Assembly (NCBI GenBank): GCA_025201365.1 | Contig: JAIXMF010000189.1 | Span: 1 to 25,383 of the forward strand | Source of the DNA: Syncephalis plumigaleata | Taxonomy: Eukaryota; Zoopagomycota; Zoopagomycetes; Zoopagales; Piptocephalidaceae | Length of the DNA stretch: 25,383 nucleotides | Direction of reading: 5' to 3' | Part shown: positions 9,703 to 18,985 of the stretch, in pieces | Layout: the number at the start of each line of letters is the position of its first letter | Position numbering within the stretch: position 1 is the first letter of the stretch | Notes under the pieces: model-generated | Seen by the model: the letters and a program-made list of their open reading frames with translations, nothing else | What the model was told of the DNA's origin: nothing | The model's database searches: none | Position numbers and translations under genes: made by a program

Positions 9703-10849
9703 CTAAAGTGTTCGTAGACTTGACTCTTCCTCAGTTACTGCATCATGTGCAAGTTTACCACGTTCTAATTCCTCTTGTATAGATGCAACGATGTCAGGAT
9801 GTAACAAGTCACATTGAATACACTTGTTGTCTAGACGAGCAAATCGATCAACGCCATAATGATGCTGTGCTTCTTGAAGTTTGGCTATTGCACCATCAAG
9901 TTGATCCAGTTCACGTTTATAGCGCGTTTGAATGTAATCAATAGCGGGCCATACCGATTTCTGCATAATACCCATTGCATGTAGATAACATGTAAGCGAT
10001 AGTTTACGCAATGCCATTGCTTGTTCCTCTATCAAAGTCGACATTGCTAAACTGCCGAGACATTCACCGATATGTCGCCATGACGTATAATCCTGCGAAC
10101 GCATACCGATAAAACGTAAATAAGCAGTAATAGCATCTATATGACGTAGATATGATCCATTAATGACATAGCTATAGATAAATGTATTTTGATTTGTTTT
10201 TCCTTCTTGTTTGCAATAGCTCACCTGCATATTGACCGATAAACTGATTAGCTAGCCCTAAGGCCAACATTACGCCTGGTTCATTTGAAGCTGACATTGA
10301 CTATGGAAAATAAACATCATATCAATACATTGCGTATATATATACAAGTGTGTATGAACATGTTGATCCACCTACCAAACGTTTTATACAATTACGAACT
10401 GTATCTTTGTCATTAATACGAATGGCCGCTCTACATGTAATCTCGACCATTTCCCGCATACTCGACGAGGTAACACGCATTTCTTGCGCTACCAATTGAG
10501 CATCAAATACATCAAGTACGCGTTGTGCTAATACTACAACTTTATCATATTGACGCGTATAGTAGAGATATTCGATGGCACTCTTTACATGATTGGGCCC
10601 GTGTCTTTCCTTTACTGCCGATACAAATGCCGTATCATCGTCGACCATCGATAAAAGCCACTAGTGTATGTATGTGTATGCGTTAATAAAGCTCAATAAC
10701 TTTCTGTATAAACATTGTCACAATAAACGTACTCCTGTGGTATCTTGCTTAGGCGTGTAATCGGGCAGTGGTCCCAGTTCTGGTCGTTCCCTTTTAGTTG
10801 ATTCATTGGCGAACGCTTCAACGTCCAAGTCACCGAACGGCAAGTCCAT
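9703..10849 (-). CDS. TPR-like helical repeat protein of unknown function
   Basis: Four exons (10849-10733, 10660-10376, 10300-10225, 10136-9703) give 303 residues. After an acidic start (MDLPFGDLDVEAF) come helical repeat units: HVKSAIEYLYYTRQYDKVVV at about 60-80, then NDKDTVRNCIKRL, LGLANQFIGQYADAITAYLR, and YTSWRHIGECLGSLA, with the small-large pattern of tetratricopeptide repeats. The C-terminal part contains the heptad-like ELDQLDGAIAKLQEAQHHY and a CIQC pair. No catalytic motif is seen. A protein scaffold role is inferred from the fold only. Exon 4 was placed at 10136 because the nearer acceptor at about 10170 leads to a stop. It is divergent from TRM11, with 128 bp between the two start codons. 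Confidence 0.75.
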
Positions 10850-10977
10850 AGTGGTCAAGTGAGAATAAAGTGAAAGCGTGCGGTGTTTTTTCTTCTTTTT
10901 TTCGCCACTTACTATTTGCATTCTACTTATTTGTTGACGTGTACGTGTGTGCATTTTCTTTCTTTCTTTCTAATACG
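10850..10977. promoter_or_regulatory. Bidirectional promoter between the TPR-like gene and TRM11
   Basis: Only 128 bp separate the two divergent start codons. The TRM11 side carries TTTCTTTCTTTCTTTC just before TAATACGATG, and the other side a TTTTTTCTTCTTTTTTT run. Pyrimidine tracts of this kind precede starts elsewhere in the window (Hikeshi). No TATA box is evident. Confidence 0.6.
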
Positions 10978-13134
10978 ATGCCGCGTTATTTACTTCAACT
11001 GGCTCAGGTGCACGATCAGTTTCGTCTACCGGAACTGGAATCACTTGCACGCCTATACAATATTGATTTCGCTTTCGATAGAAACAGTTATGCTGATGAT
11101 GCAAGTAGACAAAGCAAAGAATGCCAACTAGTTTGTGAATACAGCAAGTGATTAACAGGAAACGCAGAGTCCTTTTCTCTTTATAGAGTTGGAAAATGAT
11201 AGTCAAGCTAAAAAGCTTATTGAACGCTCGATACTTGCAAAGTAAGTTGGAATAGATGTATCACTGGCATGCAATACAAGTATGCTGATATAGACGGCTA
11301 TACCATCCATTAGGGCCATCTACGAGCCATGGGCATGTCAGGATAATTACGCGGCGTTACATGAAGAAATAAAAGCACATCCTGAACGATGGGTAATCAC
11401 GATAACTAAGCATGTTAAGAATATTAATGCTAATGGCATGTATGTATATAGCCGATGTATAAAACGACATCGTTCAAGTTTAGTGTTACAGTATTTGGCG
11501 GGACATTACCGCAGGAGGATCAACTCGATATCATCAATAGCTTTGCTTATTTGCCATTTGAAGGAAAGATTGATTTGAAAAATGTAAATATACATATATA
11601 TATAATGATAGACTAGAGTTGTACACATGAATAGCAGTAGCTCATTCGAATGGTATATTTTGATATTATGAAATAGCCACAAGTAGAATTTGTCGTCATT
11701 GCAGATTACGGACTTGATTTTACGCGTAATAATCTACCAGAAGTCCCGCAAAAGGTGTATATGGGACGACTTGTAAGTTTAGTCAGTATCAGCTAATATC
11801 ATGAGTTGCATTAACCATTATAGTGCAATTGATCAGGTTGCCCATAGTAATCGGGATATTGTTAATCGATACGATTTGAAGAAAAGAAAATATCTGAGTA
11901 ATACAAGTATGGATGCTGAACTATCCTTGATCATGGCCAATCAAGCATTAGTAAGGAATATATATATATATGCAGCTTGAATAATTCCATTCTTACCTTT
12001 TGTGTTCTAGGCAGCACCGGGTAAATTGATCTATGATCCATTTGTCGGTTCAGGTATTAGAATAGTATAGAATGCAAATAATCAGTAGATTGACTGAGTA
12101 AGTATATATGATTATTAGGTAGTTTCCTATATACATGTAGTCATTTCGGTGCATATACAATGGGATCCGACATTGATGGACGACAATTTCGTGGTCGAGG
12201 TAATCCCGTAATAGATGTAGGATTGATGACTACACGCCCTACTAATGATGGATGTGTTATGTAGATGGTAAAAGTGTAAACACTAATATCGAGCAATATG
12301 GACTACATGGAAAAGTACTTGATGTGTTGACACTTGATATTAAACATCATGCATGGCGACGTACACCGCTATTTGATGGCATTGTAACAGGTAGATGATA
12401 ATGCTGATGCAGTTACATTACCCTATTATTAATATTGTTATTGTAATATAGATCGTAGGTGACAAACTTGTTATTAGTACTATTATACATGTATCTGATA
12501 TACTTATTACATTGATAGCTCCTTATGGTGTTCGTGCTGGTGCCAAACAGCTTGGTCGTAAAAATGGACAAGTTAGACCTATTCATATGGTGGATGGAAA
12601 GCCTGCTCATTTGTAAGTTACGGCATGATGTTTTATTTATATACGATATGACTGACGTGTACCATTAAACTTGATGATATGGATAGACAAGAAAACTACT
12701 ATCCACCTACGCGTCCTTACGAGATGGACGATGTAATACGAGATTTACATGAATTCGCCGCTCAGAATCTAGTATTAGGAGGTCGTCTTGTTTATTGGTT
12801 ACCCACCATTACTGATGAGTAAGTGGATTTGCGGAAATAACAAATGCGTATATGTATAAAAGAAAAGGAAAAGAGAGATTGAAGGCTAATCAATCACGAT
12901 ACTAGATATGAACCAAAGGATATTCCTGAACATCCGTGTCTTACGGTTATTGCTAATAGCGAGCAGTCATTCGGTCTTTGGAGTCGACGACTTATCACAC
13001 TAGAGAAGACACGATCCTACAACTTTGTAGAGGAGGAGGACACGGACAATCCATCTAACGAGCATGTACCGGCTCATTCCAAATTCCGTACGCGGTATTT
13101 TCAGCCTAATGACGATCATGTAGCTGACGAGTAA
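10978..13134 (+). CDS. TRM11: tRNA (guanine10-N2)-methyltransferase catalytic subunit Trm11
   Basis: Thirteen exons: 10978-11100, 11168-11241, 11314-11392, 11452-11583, 11677-11772, 11837-11950, 12011-12053, 12119-12199, 12265-12390, 12452-12454, 12519-12612, 12687-12818, 12906-13134. They total 1326 nt and encode 441 residues. The N-terminus MPRYLLQLAQVHDQFRLPEL and the SPFLFIELEND...SILAKAIYEPW region fit the THUMP-type RNA-binding half. The methyltransferase half has motif I DPFVGSG (215-221), MGSDIDGR, the catalytic DPPYG (290-294) and VLGGRLVYWLP. Trm11 acts with Trm112 to methylate G10 of tRNAs in the cytoplasm. The Asp and the first base of the first Pro of DPPYG come from a 3-nt exon; skipping it keeps the frame but yields APYG. 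Intron 1 is GC-AG. Length matches the family (about 430-460). Confidence 0.95.
11101..11167 (+). other. GC-AG intron 1 of TRM11
   Basis: The exon ends SYADD (GAT GAT) and is followed by GCAAGT. The intron ends GATTAACAGGAAACGCAG, with a branch-like TTAAC. The join gives SYADD-SPFLFIELEND, restoring the family pattern in which S-P-F follows the variable loop. The nearest GT donors do not keep phase. Confidence 0.8.
12452..12454 (+). other. TRM11: Three-nucleotide micro-exon of TRM11
   Basis: The upstream exon ends ACA G at 12390 and the downstream exon starts CT CCT TAT GGT at 12519. Between them lies TATAG-ATC-GTAGGT, so ATC is preceded by an acceptor and followed by a strong donor. Including it gives GAT CCT CCT TAT GGT, that is DPPYG, the family's catalytic motif. 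Leaving it out gives GCT CCT TAT GGT, losing the Asp. The two flanking introns are then 61 and 64 nt, typical here, whereas one undivided intron would be 128 nt. Confidence 0.85.
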
Positions 13135-13432
13135 TGATACTTGTCATCTGACTATACATATATCCTAAGTTTAATAATAATACACGTTATTTATCAATGA
13201 ATGTCATTCAATTTAGTAATAGTGGATTAAAGTGTATCAGTTAAAACAGAAAAGAAAAACACAGAATTATCTAGAAACATCTTGTTGAACAATCACGTCA
13301 CAATTTCTTAAATAGACAATGGCATCTTCTTTCTTTCTTTCCTCTGCTTCTATCGTTCCTTTTATTACGCTTGTTTGTTTTCTTTGTTCATTTAACGTGC
13401 CACCTATCACTCTCTATTTATTCTTCTACAAA
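13135..13432 (+). promoter_or_regulatory. Intergenic region with pyrimidine-rich Hikeshi promoter
   Basis: Contains the 3' end of TRM11 and, from 13328 to about 13430, CT-rich runs (TTCTTTCTTTCTTTCCTCTGC and TTTATTACGCTTG nearby) leading to the Hikeshi ATG in context ACAAAATG. No other gene was seen. Confidence 0.5.
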
Positions 13433-14323
13433 ATGTTCGGTTGTTTAGCTGCAGGTCGTTTGGTGGGTGATTAGAGAGTGTAGTAGTTAAAGGTGGTGAA
13501 TCTGACTAAATTACAGGTACAAGCAGCACCTCAACAAGTAGACGTTAATCGATTTGTTTTCGAGTTACAAGATGCGGCACGTATCAATCATTTAGTTGTA
13601 TTTCTTACGGGTGCCATACCATTCGACGAGGGTTACGGCGCTTCTGTTCATTTGTTGTGGCCAGGTGCTGATTGGCAACTGTTAGGCATGTAAGTAAACG
13701 GTGAACGGTACACGCTATTGAACAGTTTGTAGTAATAATCTATCTATTGCGACGTGTTTAGGCTAAGTAACGACAAACCAAGTGCTATCTTTCGTCTACG
13801 TGATCTAGCGAATGCACGTCCTGCACCGACAGCATCGGATGCAGCGATCACAGCGATGGTTGGTCTTTCGGTGGAGCCATTAACGATCATTCAACAGCAA
13901 CTTGAGAATTCATTACCGCCTACTATGCCAGCACTTTCTGGTCAATTTACTGGAATGACATCAATAGGAGCAGGAGCAGGAGGTAGTGCAAGTACACCCA
14001 ATGCACTCATTGTTGCCAATAGTAAAAGTAGTAATGATGTAAATGATACGAAATCAATACCGGTAGAGCGTGTCATGGCCATTGGTAAACGATTACTAAG
14101 TTTCATGAATAGCTATGTTACATCTTATGCAAAACCATTACCAGGAAATCAACCAGGCATGGTACAACTACCGAATCAAACAATGATGATGGGCGATGCA
14201 AATGCACCTGCCTCCAATGCCGAAGGAGGACTCTACATTAATGTTAAAGTATTTGACGATTGGTGGCGTACGACTGAACGACGACTTCGTACTGATCCGG
14301 GCTTTTTAACACGCGAAGAATAA
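13433..14323 (+). CDS. Hikeshi/OPI10 family protein
   Basis: Three exons (13433-13462, 13517-13689, 13762-14323) give 254 residues. Family landmarks: the start MFGCLAAGRLVQ, then QQVDVNRFVFEL, RINHLVVFLTGAIPFDEGYG, WQLLGMLSNDKPSAIFRL, and VGLSVEPLTIIQQQLE. Animal Hikeshi carries ATP-bound Hsp70 into the nucleus under heat stress; the yeast member OPI10 affects inositol-linked transcription. Compared with animal Hikeshi this protein has a Gly/Ala/Ser-rich insert (TGMTSIGAGAGGSAS) and a fungal-type tail (DDWWRTTERRLRTDPGFL). The first exon is only 30 nt and uses a GTGGGT donor; it was chosen because it restores the invariant MFG..AGRLVQ start, which the ATG at 13493, inside the intron, does not. 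AATAAA occurs at 14394. Confidence 0.93.
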
Positions 14324-14360
14324 TTTATGGCCTATGATTACATTCATAAATGAACTAGAT

Positions 14361-14392
<32 letters not shown>
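14361..14392. repeat. (TAG)10 microsatellite
   Basis: Ten perfect TAG units plus TA, in the 3' untranslated region of the Hikeshi gene, just before its AATAAA signal. Confidence 0.95.
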
Positions 14393-14512
14393 AAATAAAG
14401 GAAAAGAAAGCATTATTGTAATAAAATTAGTCAGTCGCTAAGTTAAGGTAATCAATCTTTAATGATAAGACTGCTGGAAGTAATCACGTTTATTACGATA
14501 AATTGAATAGAT

Positions 14513-15108
14513 TTAGTAACGAGGTAGACCAGGCGCCGGCGCCTTCTTAAAAAATTGTGTTTGTTCATTTGCATTGCATGGAAGTCTGATGGCATGTCCA
14601 TCGAAGAATGCTGTTTTATCATGAACGAGGCAATCGTACTCTCCGTTATTCTTATCATCGCTAACCTTTGTAATGGCTTTGATTTCATCTCTAATACAAT
14701 GGTTAGATGAGTATGTATACATACTACGCATTATAAAAGCATTGCTTACTGTTTGTATTGATCGCCATGGTAATAACGCCAAAGTACGTTAACATCATCT
14801 TTATTGCAGTCCTTCAGGTATAAGGGTCGTTCTTGCGCGAGACATTTGTCGGTCTGAACACTTCGTATCATGATATAGTCGCCCACTTGTTCATCCTTCC
14901 AAAGTACGTCGAAATTCAATGGATCATCCCAACTGCAATCGCGAAACCATGGATCATTACCATTTATTAGTCGCAAACATTTAGTATCCTGAAAAGTAAG
15001 ACGATACGATCCTGCACCTGGATATCCCTCGGGATCAGCCGCGACACCAAGCGACATAGCTAGTATGACACTTGCGATAGCAGCAGCAATAAGCATAATT
15101 GGAGTCAT
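14513..15108 (-). CDS. Secreted six-cysteine beta-trefoil-like protein, paralogue A
   Basis: Two exons (15108-14750, 14690-14513) give 178 residues. A hydrophobic signal peptide (residues 1-24, MTPIMLIAAAIASVILAMSL, ending GVAA) precedes the mature start DPEGYPG. Three similar lobes follow, each with a cysteine pair: KCLRL...RDC (44, 58), KCLAQ...KDC (89, 101), DCLVH...LPC (140, 158). Each lobe ends in an aromatic Q-x-W-like position (FDVLW, NVLWRYY, TQFFKK). This is how ricin-B-type beta-trefoils look, though no sugar-binding motif is certain. The C-terminus is LPRY. It is one of three tandem paralogues (14513-15108, 15546-16167, 17177-17710). An extracellular or cell-surface role is inferred; function is unknown. 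The start was chosen to give the signal peptide. Confidence 0.85.
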
Positions 15109-15147
15109 GTTGAATAAGCATAAATCAATATTGTAGTAGTTGATTGT

Positions 15148-15162
15148 TATAAGCACCGGGCT
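15148..15162 (-). promoter_or_regulatory. Shared upstream motif, copy A
   Basis: AGCCCGGTGCTTATA, 39 nt before the start codon of paralogue A. The core GCCyGGTGCTT recurs upstream of paralogues B and C. It could be a transcription-factor site, an initiator or a 5' leader element. Confidence 0.5.
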
Positions 15163-15545
15163 ATAGATATGAATGAGTAAGGGAAAGCGGAATAACAGTT
15201 AACGAGCATTGAAATGACGGGAATTCCAGGCAATAAATATATCGACAATTGAGTTTCTAACAATTTAAACACAGCCTTATTACATCTATTTTTGGTCATT
15301 ATCATTCTTATTTTAGTATACCGAAAGAGTAAAAGCAGCTGATAATAAGCTATCGCTACGTTACCTTGGAATTAGTTGTTTTCCTTATTACATTGATTTT
15401 GTTTAGATGCATTTGAGCAACAGTAATGTAGCGAGTATTGCGTAAATTTGATTTGATCATATGATTACATCATGTTATTACTGATATTTACGCAATAATT
15501 AAATACTATATCAGTGACAATTTATTAAGTTTGATTGGATGGATA
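15163..15545. other. Intergenic region between paralogues A and B
   Basis: AT-rich spacer holding the promoter of A and the 3' end of B. No further gene was seen. Confidence 0.5.
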
Positions 15546-16167
15546 TTAATAGCGAGGTAGAGTGGCAGGTGCTGGCACCTTCTTGAAGAATTGTGTTCGC
15601 TCACTTGCATTGCATTGCATGTTAACGGCATGTCCCTTGAAAAATGCCGTCTCATCGTGTACGAAACAGTTGTACTCTCCGTTCTTCTTATCATCGCTAG
15701 CCTTTGAGATGGCTTTGATTTCATCACTAATGATAGAGTCATACATGTAAATACTTGGTAATGATAATAATAATAATAATAGCATTAGTAATAATGACTT
15801 ACGCTGCATATTTCTCGTTGTCGCGATAATAACGCCATAGGTGTGTGCTGTCATCTTTATTGCAATCCTTTAATGTCATGGGTCGACCCTCAACCAGGCA
15901 TTGGTTAGTCTGAACACTTCGTATCATGATATAGTCGCCGACTTGCTCATCCTTCCAAAGTACGTCGAAATCCAATGGATCTTCAAAGTTGCAGTCACGA
16001 AACCATGGATCATTACCATTCACTAGTCGTAAACATTTGTTATCTTGGTATGTAAGACGATAGGCACCTGCGCCTGGATATCCCTCGGGATCAGCCGCGA
16101 CACCAAGCGACATAGCTAGTATGACACTTGTGGCGGTGGCAGCAGCAGTAAGCATAATTGATTTCAT
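15546..16167 (-). CDS. Secreted six-cysteine beta-trefoil-like protein, paralogue B
   Basis: Two exons (16167-15803, 15726-15546) give 181 residues. The signal peptide (1-25, ending SLGVAA) and the mature start DPEGYPGAGAYRLTY are close to paralogue A. Cysteines at 45, 59, 90, 102, 142 and 160 keep the same spacing. Lobe ends are FDVLW, THLWRYY and TQFFKK, with C-terminal LPRY. The intron (76 nt) sits at the same place as in A, between the second lobe and DEIKAI. Protein identity with A is high, and a stretch of about 50 bases across the signal-peptide cleavage region (about 16079-16130) is identical to A, indicating recent duplication or gene conversion. Confidence 0.86.
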
Positions 16168-16220
16168 ATTGAATAAACGTAAAGCGTAGAGAGTTGATCG
16201 ATATTGTGGTAGAACAATGC

Positions 16221-16235
16221 AATAAGCACCAGGCT
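16221..16235 (-). promoter_or_regulatory. Shared upstream motif, copy B
   Basis: AGCCTGGTGCTTATT, 53 nt before the start codon of paralogue B. It differs from copy A at two of 15 positions. Confidence 0.5.
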
Positions 16236-17176
16236 GTAAATACGAGGAAAGAGTGTAATAGTCTCGAATAGCATCCGAGAATGACGGCAGTTTTTAAATT
16301 GTTGTCAACATCGAATGTTGTGCAGCATATCTTCAAACGATACTATCATCGTTTCATATCCATATAGACAAATGATCACAATGAGCGTGTTTGCTGGCTA
16401 AAACCTAGCCCTATTTCCTTTCTAGCACGTTGAAGGGAAACTATCCCTCCTATGCGTGTACCAGTGAGGCGTGCCGTGGCGCAGGCCAATTGTACAATTT
16501 CACAGTAATAATCATTATTTGTATGATGAAGTATTCTGACATGGATGCACTTCCTCCTAGTAGCGTTGCTTTAGATTGTTTCATATACGAAACGGCCTCA
16601 GCTGTCACGACACTTGTTGTTCCCCTTTTTTATATGTGCTAAAGGCAAACGGAAAAACGGGTGGGGCGCAACACATTCTTCCTCCGTAGCGAAACGTGTT
16701 AAAACAGGAGTAATACTGCGTTTAATGATGATAATAAGCTGATATTAGCATCATAGTGATATTGAAAAAAAGAGTTGAATCATCTCTGTTGTACTATTAC
16801 TTTAGTTGATTGAGCATGAGAATAAACGTATACACGCACGTCATTCATATCATACTTGTGTGAATTGGTACTTTATTTTTATTGTGGTTATTGTTATCAT
16901 ATAAATGGAAAAGCGGTTGATGTCATTAATTGTGTATCTGATAGATAATCGAACTTGCAACGACGTCAAGCACAGCTAATATTCTGTATCCCTGTGTTCA
17001 ACTTGTCACGATCTATGATTTGATAGCATGCAATCGTTTATCGTTATAGTTATTATATATAGCATATAAATCAAAGCAATCCCGGCATATGTTAATGTCG
17101 TGGATTGCTTAAACGAATAGATAATGATTAAAGGCGACAAACGATGCTGCTATTCTACGCGTATGGTCGTAATTCA
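16236..17176. other. Intergenic region between paralogues B and C
   Basis: About 0.9 kb with the B promoter and the 3' end of C. Open frames on both strands are short and without coding character. No repeat or RNA gene was recognised. Confidence 0.5.
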
Positions 17177-17710
17177 TTAGTATCGTGGTAGTGCTGCAAC
17201 TGGGTTTTTCTTAAAGAACTGGTTGCGATCATTCCTGTTGCATGCGAATGTGACAGTGTGACCCTCAAAGAAAACCGTTTTGTCATAGGAGATACAGGTA
17301 TACCCGCCGTTATTTCTGTCATCACTTGATTTGGTAATGATCTTCTGCTCATCGGCATCGTAGTCATCGCCATGGAAGAAGCGCCATAGATTGTTACCGT
17401 CGCTATCGCTACAATCCTTCATGGTTGTCGGACGACCTTCGTACAAGCATTTACCGCTTTCGACACTTTTGATGTTGAAATATTCGCCGACCTGTACTGC
17501 CGTCCACATTGCGGCAAAATCAAGCGAATCCTCATAGTTGCAGGTCTCGAACCACGGGTCGTTACCCTTCCTTAGTTTCATACACTTGCCTCCGTGATCA
17601 ATACGGAAGGCATCCTGGCCGGGATAGCCAGTTGGATCGGCTGTCGCCGTGGAAAGTGTCGAGATTATGAGCGAGGCTACAAAAGCGATTGCCGTTAGAT
17701 AGGAACGCAT
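17177..17710 (-). CDS. Secreted six-cysteine beta-trefoil-like protein, paralogue C (intronless)
   Basis: A single exon encodes 177 residues. The signal peptide MRSYLTAIAFVASLIISTLS ends TATA, and the mature start DPTGYPGQ matches A and B. Cysteines at 43, 57, 88, 100, 139 and 157 have the A/B spacing. Lobe ends are AAMW, NNLWRFF and NQFFKK, and the C-terminus is ALPRY. It is clearly more diverged than A is from B, with more basic and glycine residues, and the intron of A and B is missing exactly between HGDDYDA and DEQKIITK. Function is unknown; secretion is inferred. Confidence 0.87.
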   Translation of the reverse strand: MRSYLTAIAFVASLIISTLSTATADPTGYPGQDAFRIDHGGKCMKLRKGNDPWFETCNYEDSLDFAAMWTAVQVGEYFNIKSVESGKCLYEGRPTTMKDCSDSDGNNLWRFFHGDDYDADEQKIITKSSDDRNNGGYTCISYDKTVFFEGHTVTFACNRNDRNQFFKKNPVAALPRY

Positions 17711-17812
17711 GTTTGCTTAGTTGTTGGTTGTTTGATTGAGTTTGCTAGAACAATCAATAGGTAATAGGAGTGAGCGAGAGAAAGAGTGGAATAGATAGAT
17801 AGGTAGATAGAC

Positions 17813-17827
17813 GTAAAGCACCAGGCC
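17813..17827 (-). promoter_or_regulatory. Shared upstream motif, copy C
   Basis: GGCCTGGTGCTTTAC, 102 nt before the start codon of paralogue C. Its core GCCTGGTGCTT is identical to copy B although the surrounding sequence is not alignable. Confidence 0.45.
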
Positions 17828-18985
17828 AACAGCAAAAAAAGACGTACGAGGAATAAGGAAAACACTGCGTAGTCTGTCCTTGCGTCTTAGTTTAAATAGC
17901 TTCATAATAGACGATATAAGCGAGCAACTCGACGAAGGCCCGAATTAGTTTAGATGTCGGTAACGAAACATAACGGTAATACAGTGTTTCATAAGCGTAC
18001 ACAAGACTGTGCGGGTATGTAGTTTGGTCTTTCGGAGGGGAGTCGATGTCGCCAACTATACGCCAGCGTATTAATTGCCGTATGCCCTTATTTGGAATAA
18101 GAAATGTCTATGATGTGCGCCTCATTCATTTGGACAATTGCTATAGGCTATGGAAAATCCCAGTCAAATACGCGTGATTCAAGGCATACAATACGAGCTC
18201 GAGCAAATCTACGAGGGAAAAAATGGCTGATTGGTAACAATGAATGAATGTGTCGCCTTTTCTTTCCTTCTTTCTTTTCTTTTCTTTTTACTTCACCTTT
18301 ACCTCATCCTCCTCATCCTCATCATCATTTAACTTTGATTGGATGTTTCAGTATAGGGAGTGTGCACTAAAATGTACACAGTATAAATATATGTATCAAT
18401 GTTTTAATTACGCATGTCCTCATTTATCTAGTGCATACGGTGTATTTACAGTCTTATAATGGTTATTGTAATATTTACCAGTTTAACATTATGCTCAAGT
18501 TACGCTTTATTGAGCACGAGCAATTCCTGTGAAACCTTCCATTAACGCGCTAGACATTACTACTCCAGTTTTATTCTTTGTTTATCTACATTTGACCATA
18601 TATGGATTCTCCACATTTTTATCATTGGGCATAACAAAGCTGGTACCAAAAATGGATCTGCGTAACATTTTTTTATTCCATATCTGTTGGCCGTACACCA
18701 CCTGCAATCATGGATATTGGGGCATTCACTAAATACTATTTAAATGGCGTAGCATTCCATGTTCGCATACATGTTATTCCATACACACACGTTCCAATTG
18801 CTCAACGGTTATCTCTCGTAGCACTGCTTATCCGGTTCCCCCCCTCAACGACACCACGCTTTTATACATTGATTTTTTAACGATTTCCTCCTAACTACTA
18901 CTACTACTACTGCTACTCCTATAACGTCCACCTCTTTATTGTTTTGTTTTCTAGTGAATTTACAATTAGAACCACTGGTGTTATC
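17828..18985. other. Intergenic region between divergent secreted-protein genes
   Basis: Holds the promoters of paralogue C (-) and the secreted kinase (+). A CT-rich run (about 18256-18325) and a short ACT repeat (18896-18916) are present. TTTTGTTTTCTAG at 18943-18955 looks like a splice acceptor and suggests a 5' leader intron for the kinase. No protein-coding gene was recognised. Confidence 0.5.

Noticed and set aside
10170-10230. Nearer acceptor for the last exon of the TPR-like gene
   Set aside because: The join from the previous exon reaches a stop at once; the acceptor at 10137 keeps the frame and completes the repeat.
12391-12518. A single 128-nt intron in TRM11
   Set aside because: It keeps the frame but yields APYG instead of the required DPPYG, and it is twice the usual intron length of this gene.
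13493-13693. Hikeshi start at the ATG at 13493
   Set aside because: It lies in the first intron; the 30-nt exon at 13433 restores the conserved MFG..AGRLVQ start.
15562-15750. Plus-strand frame inside paralogue B
   Set aside because: Antisense shadow of the cysteine-rich C-terminal exon and its intron.
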